This document shows, piece after piece, positions 1 through 6,788 of a DNA stretch of 13,301 nucleotides (position 1 is its first letter; each line of letters starts with the position of its first letter). The notes beneath the pieces were generated by a model. It was given only the letters and a program-made list of their open reading frames with translations, was not told where the DNA came from and made no database searches. Origin of the DNA: an uncultured Clostridia bacterium. Lineage in GTDB: Bacteria > Bacillota_A > Clostridia > Oscillospirales > Oscillospiraceae. Where the stretch lies: NCBI GenBank assembly GCA_946408145.1, contig CAMJQX010000020.1:1-13301 (forward strand). The letters run 5' to 3'. The translations under genes and the position numbers were made by a program.

Positions 1-721
1 CGCCGGAGCCGATGAACACGGCCTCGAAGCCGTCGGCAAACAGCTCGTCCACGGTGATGGACTTGCCGATGATGGCGTTGTTGACGATCTTGACGCCCAT
101 CTTCTGGAGGTTCGCGATCTCGGCGGCCACGATCTCCTTCGGCAGACGGAACTGCGGGATGCCGTAGACCAGCACGCCGCCGCTCTTGTGGAAGGCCTCG
201 AAAATGGTCACGTCGTAGCCGAGCTTGCGCAGGTCGCCCGCGCAGGTCAGGCCGGCGGGGCCGGAGCCGATGACGGCGATGCGGTGCCCGTTGGATTCGG
301 GGGCGGCGGGATCGGGCTTGTCCTGCTTCGCCATGTGGTAGTCGGCCACAAAGCGCTCCAGACGGCCGATGCCGACGCTCTCGCCCTTGATGCCGCGCAC
401 GCACTTGGACTCGCACTGCTTCTCCTGCGGGCAGACGCGGCCGCAGACGGCGGGCAGGGAGTTGGTGGAGGTGATGATCTCGTAGGCGGCGTCAAAGTCG
501 CCCTCGCGGACCTTTTCGAGGAAGCGGGGGATCTTCACGGCCACGGGGCAGCCGGTGCGGCAGGGGGAATTCTTGCAGTCCAGGCAGCGGGCCGCCTCCT
601 TCTTGGCGGTCTCCGCGTCGTAGCCCAGGGCCACCTCGTCGAAATTGCCGGCGCGGACGATCGGGTCCTGCTCGGGCATCTCGGCCTTGGTCATGCTCAT
701 GTTGACTTTCAGATTAGCCAT
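1..721 (-). CDS. nfnB: NfnB / NADPH-dependent glutamate synthase small-subunit-like flavoprotein (often annotated gltA), 3' end cut by window
   Basis: The first 240 residues are visible; the C-terminal half lies outside the window (family length is roughly 460-470). An N-terminal [4Fe-4S] domain has two cysteine sets, C46-x2-C-x4-C-x3-C58 and C93-x3-C-x5-C-x3-C107. An FAD-binding dinucleotide motif GSGPAG follows at 152-157. This is the architecture of glutamate synthase small chains and of NfnB. Because an NfnA gene lies directly upstream, I read it as the NfnB subunit of the cytoplasmic electron-bifurcating NADH-dependent ferredoxin:NADP+ oxidoreductase. That complex makes NADPH from NADH and reduced ferredoxin. 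The ATG at 719-721 overlaps the nfnA stop by 8 bases, and a GGGAGG ribosome site lies inside the nfnA end, so translation is probably coupled. A stand-alone glutamate synthase subunit is less likely, as no large subunit is seen. Confidence 0.9.
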   Translation of the reverse strand, partial: MANLKVNMSMTKAEMPEQDPIVRAGNFDEVALGYDAETAKKEAARCLDCKNSPCRTGCPVAVKIPRFLEKVREGDFDAAYEIITSTNSLPAVCGRVCPQEKQCESKCVRGIKGESVGIGRLERFVADYHMAKQDKPDPAAPESNGHRIAVIGSGPAGLTCAGDLRKLGYDVTIFEAFHKSGGVLVYGIPQFRLPKEIVAAEIANLQKMGVKIVNNAIIGKSITVDELFADGFEAVFIGSG

Positions 722-1580
722 TTCTCTTACCTCCCGTGATGCGGCAGATGTGCTGGGCCGCCTCGTCCTGCTCGTCCTTATAGAAGGCGGCGCGCTTGAT
801 GAGGGAGTCGAAGTCCACCTTGTGGGCGTCGAAGTCCGGCCCGTCGACGCAGGCGAACTTGGTCTCGCCGTCGACGATCACGCGGCAGCAGCCGCACATG
901 CCGGTACCGTCGACCATGATGGGGTCGAGGGAGATGATGGTGCTGATGCCGTAGGGACGGGTCACGTCGGCCAGGAACTTCATCATGATGTCCGGCCCGA
1001 TGGCGATGACGCGGTCGAACTGGGGCTTGCCCTCCTTGATGTTGGCCTCGATCTCTTCCTTCAGGAACACGGTGGTGAAGCCCTTCACGCCGTAGGAGCC
1101 GTCGTCGGTCGCGATGATGAGCTTGTCGGAGGCGGCCTTGAGCTCCTCCTTGAGGATCACGATGTCCGCCGAGCGGAAGCCCGCGATAAAGGTCACGTCG
1201 ATGCCCTTTTCATGCATCTCCTTGGCGATGGGGTAGGCGATCGCGCAGCCGACGCCGCCGCCGACCACGCAGACCTTTTTCAGGCCGTCCATCTCGGTGG
1301 CCTTGCCCAGAGGGCCGACGATATCGGAGATCACGTCCCCCTGTTCCACGGTGTGCAGCATTTTGGTCGTCTTGCCGGCGGCCTGCACCATGACGGTCAC
1401 GGTCCCCTTCTCGCGGTCATAGCCGGCCACGGAGACGGGGACGCGCTCGCCCTGCTCGTCCAGGCGGAAGACCACGAACTGGCCGGCCTGGGCATGGCGC
1501 GCGATGAGCGGCGCCTCGATCTCAAACAGGCAGATCGTCTTGGCGTCGTTCAGAAAACGCTTGGTTACTACTTTGTACAT
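714..1580 (-). CDS. nfnA: NfnA: FAD/NAD-binding and [2Fe-2S] subunit of NADH-dependent ferredoxin:NADP+ oxidoreductase
   Basis: The 288-residue protein has the ferredoxin-NADP reductase fold shared with dihydroorotate dehydrogenase electron-transfer subunits (PyrK) and sulfide dehydrogenase beta subunits. The N-terminal FAD barrel includes RVPVSVA (46-52). A nucleotide-binding GGGVG (107-111) follows. The C-terminal iron-sulfur motif is D224-x4-C229-x2-C232-x11-C244 in the setting DGTGMCGCCR. An aspartate plus three cysteines is the cluster ligation known for Nfn and fits this spacing. The NADH-side FAD of this subunit is where bifurcation happens in characterised NfnAB. The gene is first in a two-gene operon with nfnB, overlapping it by 8 bases. 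The ATG is preceded by GAGGTG at 1586-1591. A strong promoter lies 40-65 bases upstream. Without the NfnB neighbour, PyrK would be an alternative, but no pyrD is present. Confidence 0.92.
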   Translation of the reverse strand: MYKVVTKRFLNDAKTICLFEIEAPLIARHAQAGQFVVFRLDEQGERVPVSVAGYDREKGTVTVMVQAAGKTTKMLHTVEQGDVISDIVGPLGKATEMDGLKKVCVVGGGVGCAIAYPIAKEMHEKGIDVTFIAGFRSADIVILKEELKAASDKLIIATDDGSYGVKGFTTVFLKEEIEANIKEGKPQFDRVIAIGPDIMMKFLADVTRPYGISTIISLDPIMVDGTGMCGCCRVIVDGETKFACVDGPDFDAHKVDFDSLIKRAAFYKDEQDEAAQHICRITGGKRNG

Positions 1581-1617
1581 CTTTGCACCTCATATAATTT
1601 TATAGTGAAGCTTATTT

Positions 1618-1646
1618 ATTTTATCCCATATTCGGGCTAATGTCAA
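1618..1646 (-). promoter_or_regulatory. Sigma-A-type promoter of nfnAB
   Basis: On the minus strand, TTGACA (1641-1646) is followed by a 17-base spacer and TAAAAT (1618-1623). This is a perfect -35 box and a one-mismatch -10 box at ideal spacing. The expected start of transcription is near 1611, giving a leader of about 30 bases with its ribosome site at 1586-1591. Confidence 0.85.
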
Positions 1647-1667
1647 ACCTCCGGAGCTGTTTATCTG

Positions 1668-1680
1668 TTCACAATATGAA
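1668..1680 (-). promoter_or_regulatory. Candidate LysR-type T-N11-A operator upstream of nfnAB
   Basis: The minus strand reads TTCATATTGTGAA, a 13-base imperfect palindrome with TTCA/TGAA arms and the T-N11-A form typical of LysR-type regulator sites. Its centre is about 63 bases before the predicted nfnA transcription start, where LysR recognition sites usually lie. The lysR gene ends 15 bases further on. That the neighbouring LysR protein binds here is inference. Confidence 0.5.
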
Positions 1681-1694
1681 AAGATTTCCCCCCT

Positions 1695-2579
1695 TCAGCC
1701 CGCGTTCGCCTTCACATAGCGCACCACGTAGTCGGCGAAGCGGCGGGTCGCGGGGCCGGCCTTTTCGGATGCCGCGATGGCCATGCCGATGGTGCGCTTC
1801 GCCTCCGGGATCAGCGGCAGGATCTGCAGCTTGTCGTTTCTCCCCTTGAGCAGCAGCTCCGGCATGATGCTGATGCCGAGACCCTGCTCCACCATGGCGA
1901 TGATCGCGTAGTCGTCCTTCGTATAGAAGCGGACGTTCGGCTGCACGCCCGCCGCCTCCAGCGCCCGGCGTGCGTCGTGGTCGGAGCTCTCGAGCAGGCT
2001 GATGAAGGGCTCGGTCTCGCACTCGACAAGCGGGAACTTCGGGTAGCTGGCAAAGCGGCTGCCGAGCGGCAGGATCGCCAGCAGCCTGTCCTCCATGAGC
2101 GTGATGCACTCGCAGTCGAGCGCGCAGGGGACGTTGACGAAGCCGATGTCCACGCTGCCGTCGGACAGCCATTGCTCCACGTCGTGATAGTCGCCGTTGA
2201 GGAGCTTGAAGTCCACGTTCGGGTAGTCGGTTTGAAACTCCTTCAGGACCGCCGGCAGCCAATGCACGGCGACCGAAGTGAAGGCCCCGATGCGCACGGT
2301 GCCGCAGTCCAGCCCGCGGATGGAGGACGCGGTCTGGCTGAGCTGCTCGGCGCTCGCGAGCAGCGCGCGGACGCTGGGCATCAGCCGCTCCCCCTCCGCG
2401 GTCAGCTTCACGCCGCCTCGCCCGCGCTTTACCAGCGGGAAGCCCAGCTCCTTTTCGAGACTGTCGAGGCTGTGGCTCAGGTTCGACTGTGTGCAGCGCA
2501 GCGTCTCGGCCGCGCGCGTCAGGCTCCCGTGCTCCACCACCGCTGCGAGCGCCTCGTATTTGGAAAAACGGATCGACAT
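1695..2579 (-). CDS. LysR-family transcriptional regulator
   Basis: The 294-residue protein has the full LysR architecture and length. An N-terminal winged helix-turn-helix covers about residues 1-60 (GSLTRAAETL, then TQSNLSHSLDSLEKELG, then LVKRGRGGVKLTAEG). A linker helix and a periplasmic-binding-protein-like effector domain (about 90-290) follow. The gene is divergent from the symporter gene and lies upstream of nfnAB on the same strand, so its targets are likely among these. The effector is not deducible. The start at 2577-2579 gives the usual LysR N-terminus, although the nearest purine-rich stretch (GAGAGG) abuts the ATG and the only better-spaced one is GGGGGCG. No hairpin terminator is seen after the stop, so some transcription may run into nfnAB. 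Confidence 0.92.
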   Translation of the reverse strand: MSIRFSKYEALAAVVEHGSLTRAAETLRCTQSNLSHSLDSLEKELGFPLVKRGRGGVKLTAEGERLMPSVRALLASAEQLSQTASSIRGLDCGTVRIGAFTSVAVHWLPAVLKEFQTDYPNVDFKLLNGDYHDVEQWLSDGSVDIGFVNVPCALDCECITLMEDRLLAILPLGSRFASYPKFPLVECETEPFISLLESSDHDARRALEAAGVQPNVRFYTKDDYAIIAMVEQGLGISIMPELLLKGRNDKLQILPLIPEAKRTIGMAIAASEKAGPATRRFADYVVRYVKANAG

Positions 2580-2597
2580 CCTCTCGCCCCCGTATTA

Positions 2598-2622
2598 TGA
2601 ATAGCTTTCATGTAAACATGAA
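2598..2622. promoter_or_regulatory. Cluster of TGAA/TTCA half-sites in the lysR leader, candidate autoregulatory operator
   Basis: Reading plus: TGAA-N5-TTCA (2598-2610) overlaps TTCATGT-AA-ACATGAA (2607-2622), a 7-base-arm inverted repeat with a 2-base centre. AGCTTT (2603-2608) and AAAGCT (2630-2635) form a wider inverted pair around it. The half-sites match those of the box before nfnAB. Relative to the predicted lysR promoter the cluster lies just inside the transcript, which would suit autorepression. Confidence 0.45.
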
Positions 2623-2641
2623 TATAATTAAAGCTGTTTCT

Positions 2642-2669
2642 ATTATACGCAAAAAACCGGCGATTTCAA
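2642..2669 (-). promoter_or_regulatory. Predicted lysR promoter
   Basis: On the minus strand TTGAAA (2664-2669), a 16-base spacer and a perfect TATAAT (2642-2647). Transcription would start near 2635, leaving a leader of about 55 bases that contains the half-site cluster. Confidence 0.65.
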
Positions 2670-2691
2670 GTCCGATTTGCGTGATTTCCGC

Positions 2692-2719
2692 TTGTCCGAC
2701 AGGAAAAATCCGCTATACT
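2692..2719 (+). promoter_or_regulatory. Predicted promoter of the symporter gene
   Basis: TTGTCC (2692-2697), a 16-base spacer and TATACT (2714-2719). It lies back to back with the lysR promoter without overlapping it. The start of transcription would be near 2726. Confidence 0.55.
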
Positions 2720-2754
2720 TTAAGCATCTTCCACAAAAAAGAGGGCGTTGATTT

Positions 2755-4281
2755 ATGAGTACTGCTAATATCTTCATCCTGGTCGCGATCATTGTCTACC
2801 TGGTGGGCATGCTGGCCATCGGCGCCGCCTACTCCCGCCGCAACAAAACCGCCAGCGATTTCTACCTCGGCGGGCGGAAGCTCGGGCCCGTCGTCGTCGC
2901 GATGAGCACCGAGGCCTCGGACATGAGCAGCTGGCTGCTGATGGGCGTGCCCGGTCTGGCCTACTTCTGCGGCCTGGCCGACGCGACCTGGACGGTCATC
3001 GGCCTCGCGCTCGGCACCTATCTGAACTGGCTGATCGTTGCCAAGCGCCTCCGCAGCTACTCGGCGAAGCTCGGCGCCATCACGATCCCCGACTTCTTCT
3101 CGCACCGCTTCGGCGACAGGAGCGGGCTGATCGAGGGGATCGCCGCGCTGATCATCATCGTCTTCTTCGTGCCCTATACGGCCTCGGGCTTCGCGGCCTG
3201 CGGCAAGCTCTTCACAAACCTCTTCGACATGAGCTACATGACCGCGATGCTGATTTCCGCGGCCGTCATCGTCGGCTACTGCACGCTGGGCGGCTTCCTG
3301 GCCGCGTCGATCACGAGCCTGATCCAGTCTATCGTGATGACCCTGGCGCTGGCGGTCATCTTCATCTTCGGCATCCGCTCCGTCGGCGGCTGGGGCGCGG
3401 TCGTGGAAAACGCGAAGACGGTCCCCGGCTATCTGAGCCTGACGGCGAACACCACCATTCTCTCCGCCGCGCCGGGCAAATACGGCTTCATTACCATCGT
3501 GTCCACAATGGCCTGGGGTCTCGGTTACTTCGGCATGCCCCACATCCTCAACCACTTCATGGCGATCCGCGACGGCGAAAAGCTGAAGATCTCCCGCCGG
3601 ATCGGTTCCATCTGGGTCGTGATCTCGATGAGCGCGGCCATCGTCATCGGTCTGATCGGCTTCGCCATGAGCAGCAAGGGCATCATCGCCCCCTTTGAGA
3701 GCAGCTCCGCCGCCGAGGCGATCCTGGTGCGCATCTCCGCGCTCATGAGCAGCTACGGGGTGCTCCCCGCCCTGTTGGCAGGCATCGTGCTGGCCGGCAT
3801 CCTCTCCTCCACGATGTCCACCGCCGACGCGCAGCTGCTGGCCGCGGCCTCCGGCGTGTCGCACAACATCCTCAAGGGCGTCTTCCGTCTGGATCTCAGC
3901 AGCAAGCAGGAGATGACGATCGCGCGCATCGCCGTGCTCTCCATCGCCGTGATCGCAGTCTTCTTCGCGCGTGATCCCAACAGCTCGGTCTTCGGCATCG
4001 TCTCCTTTGCCTGGGCAGGCTTCGGCGCCTCCTTCGGCCCGCTCATGCTCTTCTCCCTGTTCTGGAAGCGCTGCAGCAAGCAGGGCGCCGTCGCCGGGAT
4101 GCTGACAGGCGGCGTGTCGATCTTCCTGTGGAAGTATCTGGTGCGGCCCCTCGGCGGCGCGTGGAACATCTACGAGCTGCTCCCCGCCTTTCTGCTGGCG
4201 AGCATCGCCATCGTGATCGTGAGCCTCGCCACAAAGGAGCCCGACAAAGAGATCGTCGAGCAGTTCGAAAGCGTCGCGTAA
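2755..4281 (+). CDS. putP: Sodium:proline symporter-like transporter (SSS family, PutP type)
   Basis: The 508-residue integral membrane protein fits the usual PutP length and the roughly 13-helix layout of the solute:sodium symporter family. Family marks include ASDMSSWLLMG at 54-64 (D56 matches the sodium-site aspartate D55 of E. coli PutP). STMSTADAQLL at 352-362 follows, with S355/T356 aligning with S340/T341 of E. coli PutP. TIPDFFSHRFG at 110-120 also fits. It would import proline or a related solute with Na+ across the cytoplasmic membrane. The sequence does not prove substrate specificity, and other SSS members (pantothenate, other amino acids) remain possible. The ATG follows GAGGG (2741-2745) by 9 bases. 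The gene is monocistronic, with its own promoter and a strong terminator. The divergent lysR gene makes it a possible regulatory target. Confidence 0.88.
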   Translation: MSTANIFILVAIIVYLVGMLAIGAAYSRRNKTASDFYLGGRKLGPVVVAMSTEASDMSSWLLMGVPGLAYFCGLADATWTVIGLALGTYLNWLIVAKRLRSYSAKLGAITIPDFFSHRFGDRSGLIEGIAALIIIVFFVPYTASGFAACGKLFTNLFDMSYMTAMLISAAVIVGYCTLGGFLAASITSLIQSIVMTLALAVIFIFGIRSVGGWGAVVENAKTVPGYLSLTANTTILSAAPGKYGFITIVSTMAWGLGYFGMPHILNHFMAIRDGEKLKISRRIGSIWVVISMSAAIVIGLIGFAMSSKGIIAPFESSSAAEAILVRISALMSSYGVLPALLAGIVLAGILSSTMSTADAQLLAAASGVSHNILKGVFRLDLSSKQEMTIARIAVLSIAVIAVFFARDPNSSVFGIVSFAWAGFGASFGPLMLFSLFWKRCSKQGAVAGMLTGGVSIFLWKYLVRPLGGAWNIYELLPAFLLASIAIVIVSLATKEPDKEIVEQFESVA

Positions 4282-4297
4282 ATGTTGTCAATACAGC

Positions 4298-4326
4298 AAA
4301 AAGACGGCCGAAAGGCCGTCTTTTTT
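4298..4326. terminator. Bidirectional intrinsic terminator between putP and the LRR lipoprotein gene
   Basis: A 12-base stem AAAAAGACGGCC / GGCCGTCTTTTT closed by a GAAA tetraloop, followed by a T run on the plus strand and by a T run on the minus strand. It serves putP (plus) and the convergent lipoprotein gene (minus). Confidence 0.95.
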
Positions 4327-4338
4327 GTCGTCATTCTC

Positions 4339-5424
4339 TTATTTCTTCCCGCTGTAGTCGTTGCGCAGATAGCCGAAGATCTCACGGGCCTCCAGATACC
4401 AGTCGTAGTATTTCCCCTGGACCTCCTTCCGCCAGCCGAGCTCGTGGATATCGTCGCCCTCAAAGGTCATGCGGCAGTCGGGCATGCGCTCCGTGATCTC
4501 GTCGATCTGCTCCCGCGGGATCTCATTCCTCGCCCCGTCCAGGAGTTTCAGTTTTTTCAGGTCAAAGAGCGGCGTGATATCCGTCACGGCAGTGTAGGCA
4601 AAGTTCAGCAGCTCGAGGTTTTCGCATCCGGCCAGCGGACTCAGGTCGCTCAGGTTCCGACAGCAGCAGAGCTCCAGCATGTACAGTTCCCTGCAGTTTT
4701 CCAGCGGGCTCAGATCCGTGATGTCGTTATACGAGAAGATCGCGAGCTTGAGCTTCGGCATATAGCGGCAGAACTCGATGCTCGTCAGCGGATCGTGCCC
4801 GAGGTCGATGTACTCGGTCTCCGTACAGTAGCGCAGCACCTCGCACATCTGGTCGGTGAGATAGGTCCCGTGCTCCGGGGCGACCGCGTGGATGATCTTG
4901 GTGTCCGTCAGGTCCGAGAAGAAACCGAAGTGCACGCGCCAGACCACCTTCACACGGCCCTCGTACTCGTCGCGCAGCGCGGCCATCGCCCCATCGCTGA
5001 CGCCGCAGTCCTCGATCTTGAGATAGCTGAGCCTGGGCATGCCCTCCAGCGCCTCGCGGAGCTTCTCCAGTCCCTCGTCGCCGATCTTCACGCGCCGGAA
5101 TTCCAGGCTCTCCTGCCCGCGCTCGACCTCAACGCCGAACAGTTCAAAGAGCTCCGGCAGCTCCGGCGTGGGCCGCGGCCGAGGCGTCGGGCTCGGCACA
5201 GGCTTCGGCGTCGGTGCGGGCGTGGGGCTTGGGGATGGGCTCGGTGACGGGCTTGGGGAGGGGCTCGGGGAAGGAGCCGTTGGCGGCGGCGTCGATGTCT
5301 TCTGCAGCGCCTCGAGAACCGGCGGAACGGCGCTTTGTGACAGAGCCGCGGCGCTCTCCGTCCGCCCGCCGCAGCCGCACAGGAGCAGCAGCGCAGCGAG
5401 CAACATAACTGCTTTCCGTTTCAT
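4339..5424 (-). CDS. Lipoprotein with a proline/serine-rich linker and a leucine-rich-repeat domain
   Basis: A 361-residue predicted lipoprotein. Residues 1-18 are a signal peptide (MKRK, then a hydrophobic core) ending in a lipobox L-C-G-C18, so C18 would be lipid-anchored outside the membrane. Residues 46-88 form a Pro-rich linker with a run of PS pairs, probably a spacer through the cell wall. From about 105 the protein has leucine-rich repeats. The clearest units are at 228-300 (ITDLSPLENC, LSDLSPLAGC and VTDITPLFDL, each ending a beta-strand/turn), resembling the SDS22/internalin-type repeat. I chose the ATG at 5422-5424 because the upstream in-frame residues are not signal-like and a GGAGGG motif precedes this start. 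No LPXTG motif is present. The ligand is unknown; protein or cell-surface binding is inferred from the fold only. Confidence 0.82.
   Translation of the reverse strand: MKRKAVMLLAALLLLCGCGGRTESAAALSQSAVPPVLEALQKTSTPPPTAPSPSPSPSPSPSPSPSPTPAPTPKPVPSPTPRPRPTPELPELFELFGVEVERGQESLEFRRVKIGDEGLEKLREALEGMPRLSYLKIEDCGVSDGAMAALRDEYEGRVKVVWRVHFGFFSDLTDTKIIHAVAPEHGTYLTDQMCEVLRYCTETEYIDLGHDPLTSIEFCRYMPKLKLAIFSYNDITDLSPLENCRELYMLELCCCRNLSDLSPLAGCENLELLNFAYTAVTDITPLFDLKKLKLLDGARNEIPREQIDEITERMPDCRMTFEGDDIHELGWRKEVQGKYYDWYLEAREIFGYLRNDYSGKK
5161..5289 (-). repeat. Low-complexity tract encoding the Pro/Ser/Thr linker
   Basis: The DNA encodes residues 46-88 of the leucine-rich-repeat lipoprotein. It consists of degenerate 6-base units (PS, PT, PK, PR codon pairs), densest at about 5220-5275. 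Such a tract can change length by slippage in steps that keep the frame. Confidence 0.75.
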
Positions 5425-5466
5425 CCGTCTCCGTCCCTCCCTTCCGTCTTGTGCCTCTCTTGGGAA

Positions 5467-5495
5467 ATGATAACACAGCGGCGGCACAGCTGCAA
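5467..5495 (-). promoter_or_regulatory. Predicted promoter of the LRR lipoprotein gene
   Basis: On the minus strand TTGCAG (5490-5495), a 17-base spacer and TATCAT (5467-5472). The transcript would start near 5460, about 36 bases before the ATG. Confidence 0.6.
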
Positions 5496-5568
5496 GTTTT
5501 TTCCGGTTTTTCCCTTGATTTCCGCCTTTTTGTTACCAATTTGTTTTTTATTTTTTCGACTTCTTTTC

Positions 5569-5597
5569 TTGTCAAACGACAATTGGCGTTATATAAT
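5569..5597 (+). promoter_or_regulatory. Predicted promoter of the Ig-like lipoprotein gene, with an AT-rich upstream tract
   Basis: TTGTCA (5569-5574), a 17-base spacer and a perfect TATAAT (5592-5597). The 70 bases before it are strongly T-rich (about 5496-5568), unlike the rest of the window, and may act as an UP element. A dyad TTGTC-AAAC-GACAA (5569-5582) covers the -35 box. Confidence 0.75.
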
Positions 5598-5642
5598 ATG
5601 GTTGTCATAACATCCACCCCCCGTGGAGAAAGGAACGTTATT

Positions 5643-6713
5643 ATGAGCAAGAGATATATTGGCCTCATCGTCTGCCTGCTGTGCGTCGTCCTGCTTCTGT
5701 GCGCCTGCGGGCTGCGCAAGAGCTCGGAAGTCGAAACCACCGCCCCCGCCCCCACTGTCACGGTTGTGACCCCCACTCCCGCTCAGGAGATCATTGTTAC
5801 CGCCGAGCCGGTCGAGGCCACGCCGGCGCCCACGCCCGTGCCTGTGGTCACCCCCGCTCCCACGCCGGTGCCCACACCCGTGCCCACCGCCGAGCCTGTG
5901 GCTACTCCTGCTCCGGAGCCCACCCCTGTGCCGACGCCCGCGCCCGCGGCCGCCGATCTGCCTATCATCCGCAAGAGCCCCACGGACGAGTCCGTGCTGG
6001 AGGGCGGCAGCGCCTACTTCGTCGCCCGCTATGACAATGCGCTCTGGGCCGTGTGGCACTTCGTCAGTCCCGACGGGCTGACCGACCTGACCTATGAAGA
6101 GGCCGCCAAGCAGTTCCCGAACATGCAGATCCTCAACGGCATGTACAGCACGCTGGAGCTCAAGAACATGCCGCTCGAGCTGAACGGCTGGAAGGTCTAC
6201 TGCCAGTATCGCAACCGTGTCGGCAGCACCAACACCGAGAAGGCCACCATCACCGTCACCGCCAAGGGCAGCGCCGATCCCGCCAAGCTCCCCGTCGTGA
6301 CCAAGAGCCCCACGGGCGAGACCGTTGACGCCGGCGGCACCGCATGGTTCGTCGCCAATCACCGCAACGCCGTCTGGGCCGCCTGGCACTTCGTCAGCCC
6401 CGATGCGCAGACCGACCTGGACTACAAGGAGGCCGCCGAGCGCTTCACCGGCCTGCAGATCGTCAACGGCGACAAGGGCAACCTGCAGCTCAAGAACATC
6501 CCTGCCGAGCTCAACGGCTGGAAGGTCTACTGTGAGTACAGCAACAACTTCGGCAGCGTCAAGACCGACTCCGCGCTGATCACGGTCAAGGGTGCTCCCA
6601 CGCCTGCCGCTGCACCCGCTGCCGCTGCACCCGCCGCACCCGCGGCTCAGACCGAGCCCGCACCGGCTGAGCCCACGCCCGCCGACGCCGGCATCATCGT
6701 CGTAGGCGGCTGA
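5643..6713 (+). CDS. Lipoprotein with a Pro/Thr/Ala linker and two tandem Ig-like domains
   Basis: A 356-residue predicted surface lipoprotein. The signal peptide ends in lipobox L19-C-A-C22. Residues about 33-104 are a PT/PV/PA-rich linker. Two homologous domains follow at about 106-205 and 216-315, offset by exactly 110 residues. Shared positions include KSPT, GG, FVA, W-x2-WHFVSPD, the YxEAA helix, ILNG/IVNG, LxLKN, and ELNGWKVYC. The paired tryptophans, the NGWKVYC strand and the ITV end resemble bacterial Ig-like domains. A low-complexity Ala/Pro tail ends in IIVVGG. I chose the ATG at 5643 because AAAGGA lies 8 bases before it and the signal peptide starts there. The gene is divergent from the leucine-rich-repeat lipoprotein gene, which has the same signal-linker-domain layout. 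Adhesion or wall binding is plausible but unproven. Confidence 0.85.
   Translation: MSKRYIGLIVCLLCVVLLLCACGLRKSSEVETTAPAPTVTVVTPTPAQEIIVTAEPVEATPAPTPVPVVTPAPTPVPTPVPTAEPVATPAPEPTPVPTPAPAAADLPIIRKSPTDESVLEGGSAYFVARYDNALWAVWHFVSPDGLTDLTYEEAAKQFPNMQILNGMYSTLELKNMPLELNGWKVYCQYRNRVGSTNTEKATITVTAKGSADPAKLPVVTKSPTGETVDAGGTAWFVANHRNAVWAAWHFVSPDAQTDLDYKEAAERFTGLQIVNGDKGNLQLKNIPAELNGWKVYCEYSNNFGSVKTDSALITVKGAPTPAAAPAAAAPAAPAAQTEPAPAEPTPADAGIIVVGG
5958..6587 (+). repeat. Tandem duplication of a 100-residue Ig-like module within the lipoprotein gene
   Basis: Module 1 is encoded at 5958-6257 and module 2 at 6288-6587, with a period of 330 bases. DNA identity is high around the WHFVSP and LNGWKVYC segments, which points to an intragenic duplication that has since diverged. 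Confidence 0.8.
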
Positions 6714-6733
6714 TCCGCAAAGACAAGAACATG

Positions 6734-6780
6734 AAAGCATCCCCGCTTTCCCGAAGGAAAGCGGGGATGCTTTTGTTTGT
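6734..6780 (+). terminator. Strong intrinsic terminator after the Ig-like lipoprotein gene
   Basis: An 18-base perfect stem (6734-6751 with 6756-6773), a CGAA loop, then TTTTGTTTGT. On the minus strand it also follows the small membrane protein gene, though with a weaker T run. Confidence 0.95.
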
Positions 6781-6788
6781 GGATCCTT

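Noticed and set aside
645..1640. 331-codon plus-strand open frame opposite nfnA
   Set aside because: Shadow of nfnA, with low-complexity Gly/Asp/His/Leu composition and no family match.
1695..1720. Terminator after lysR
   Set aside because: No GC-rich hairpin with a T run is present between the lysR stop and the nfnA promoter.
2713..3864. 383-codon open frame on the minus strand, opposite putP
   Set aside because: It lies entirely within or against a well-supported transporter gene, is rich in His/Asp/Arg/Gln typical of GC-rich antisense frames, and has no recognisable motif.
5589..6740. 383-codon minus-strand open frame opposite the Ig-like lipoprotein gene
   Set aside because: Gly/Val/Ala/His-rich shadow, crossing the strong divergent promoter and terminator of the real gene.
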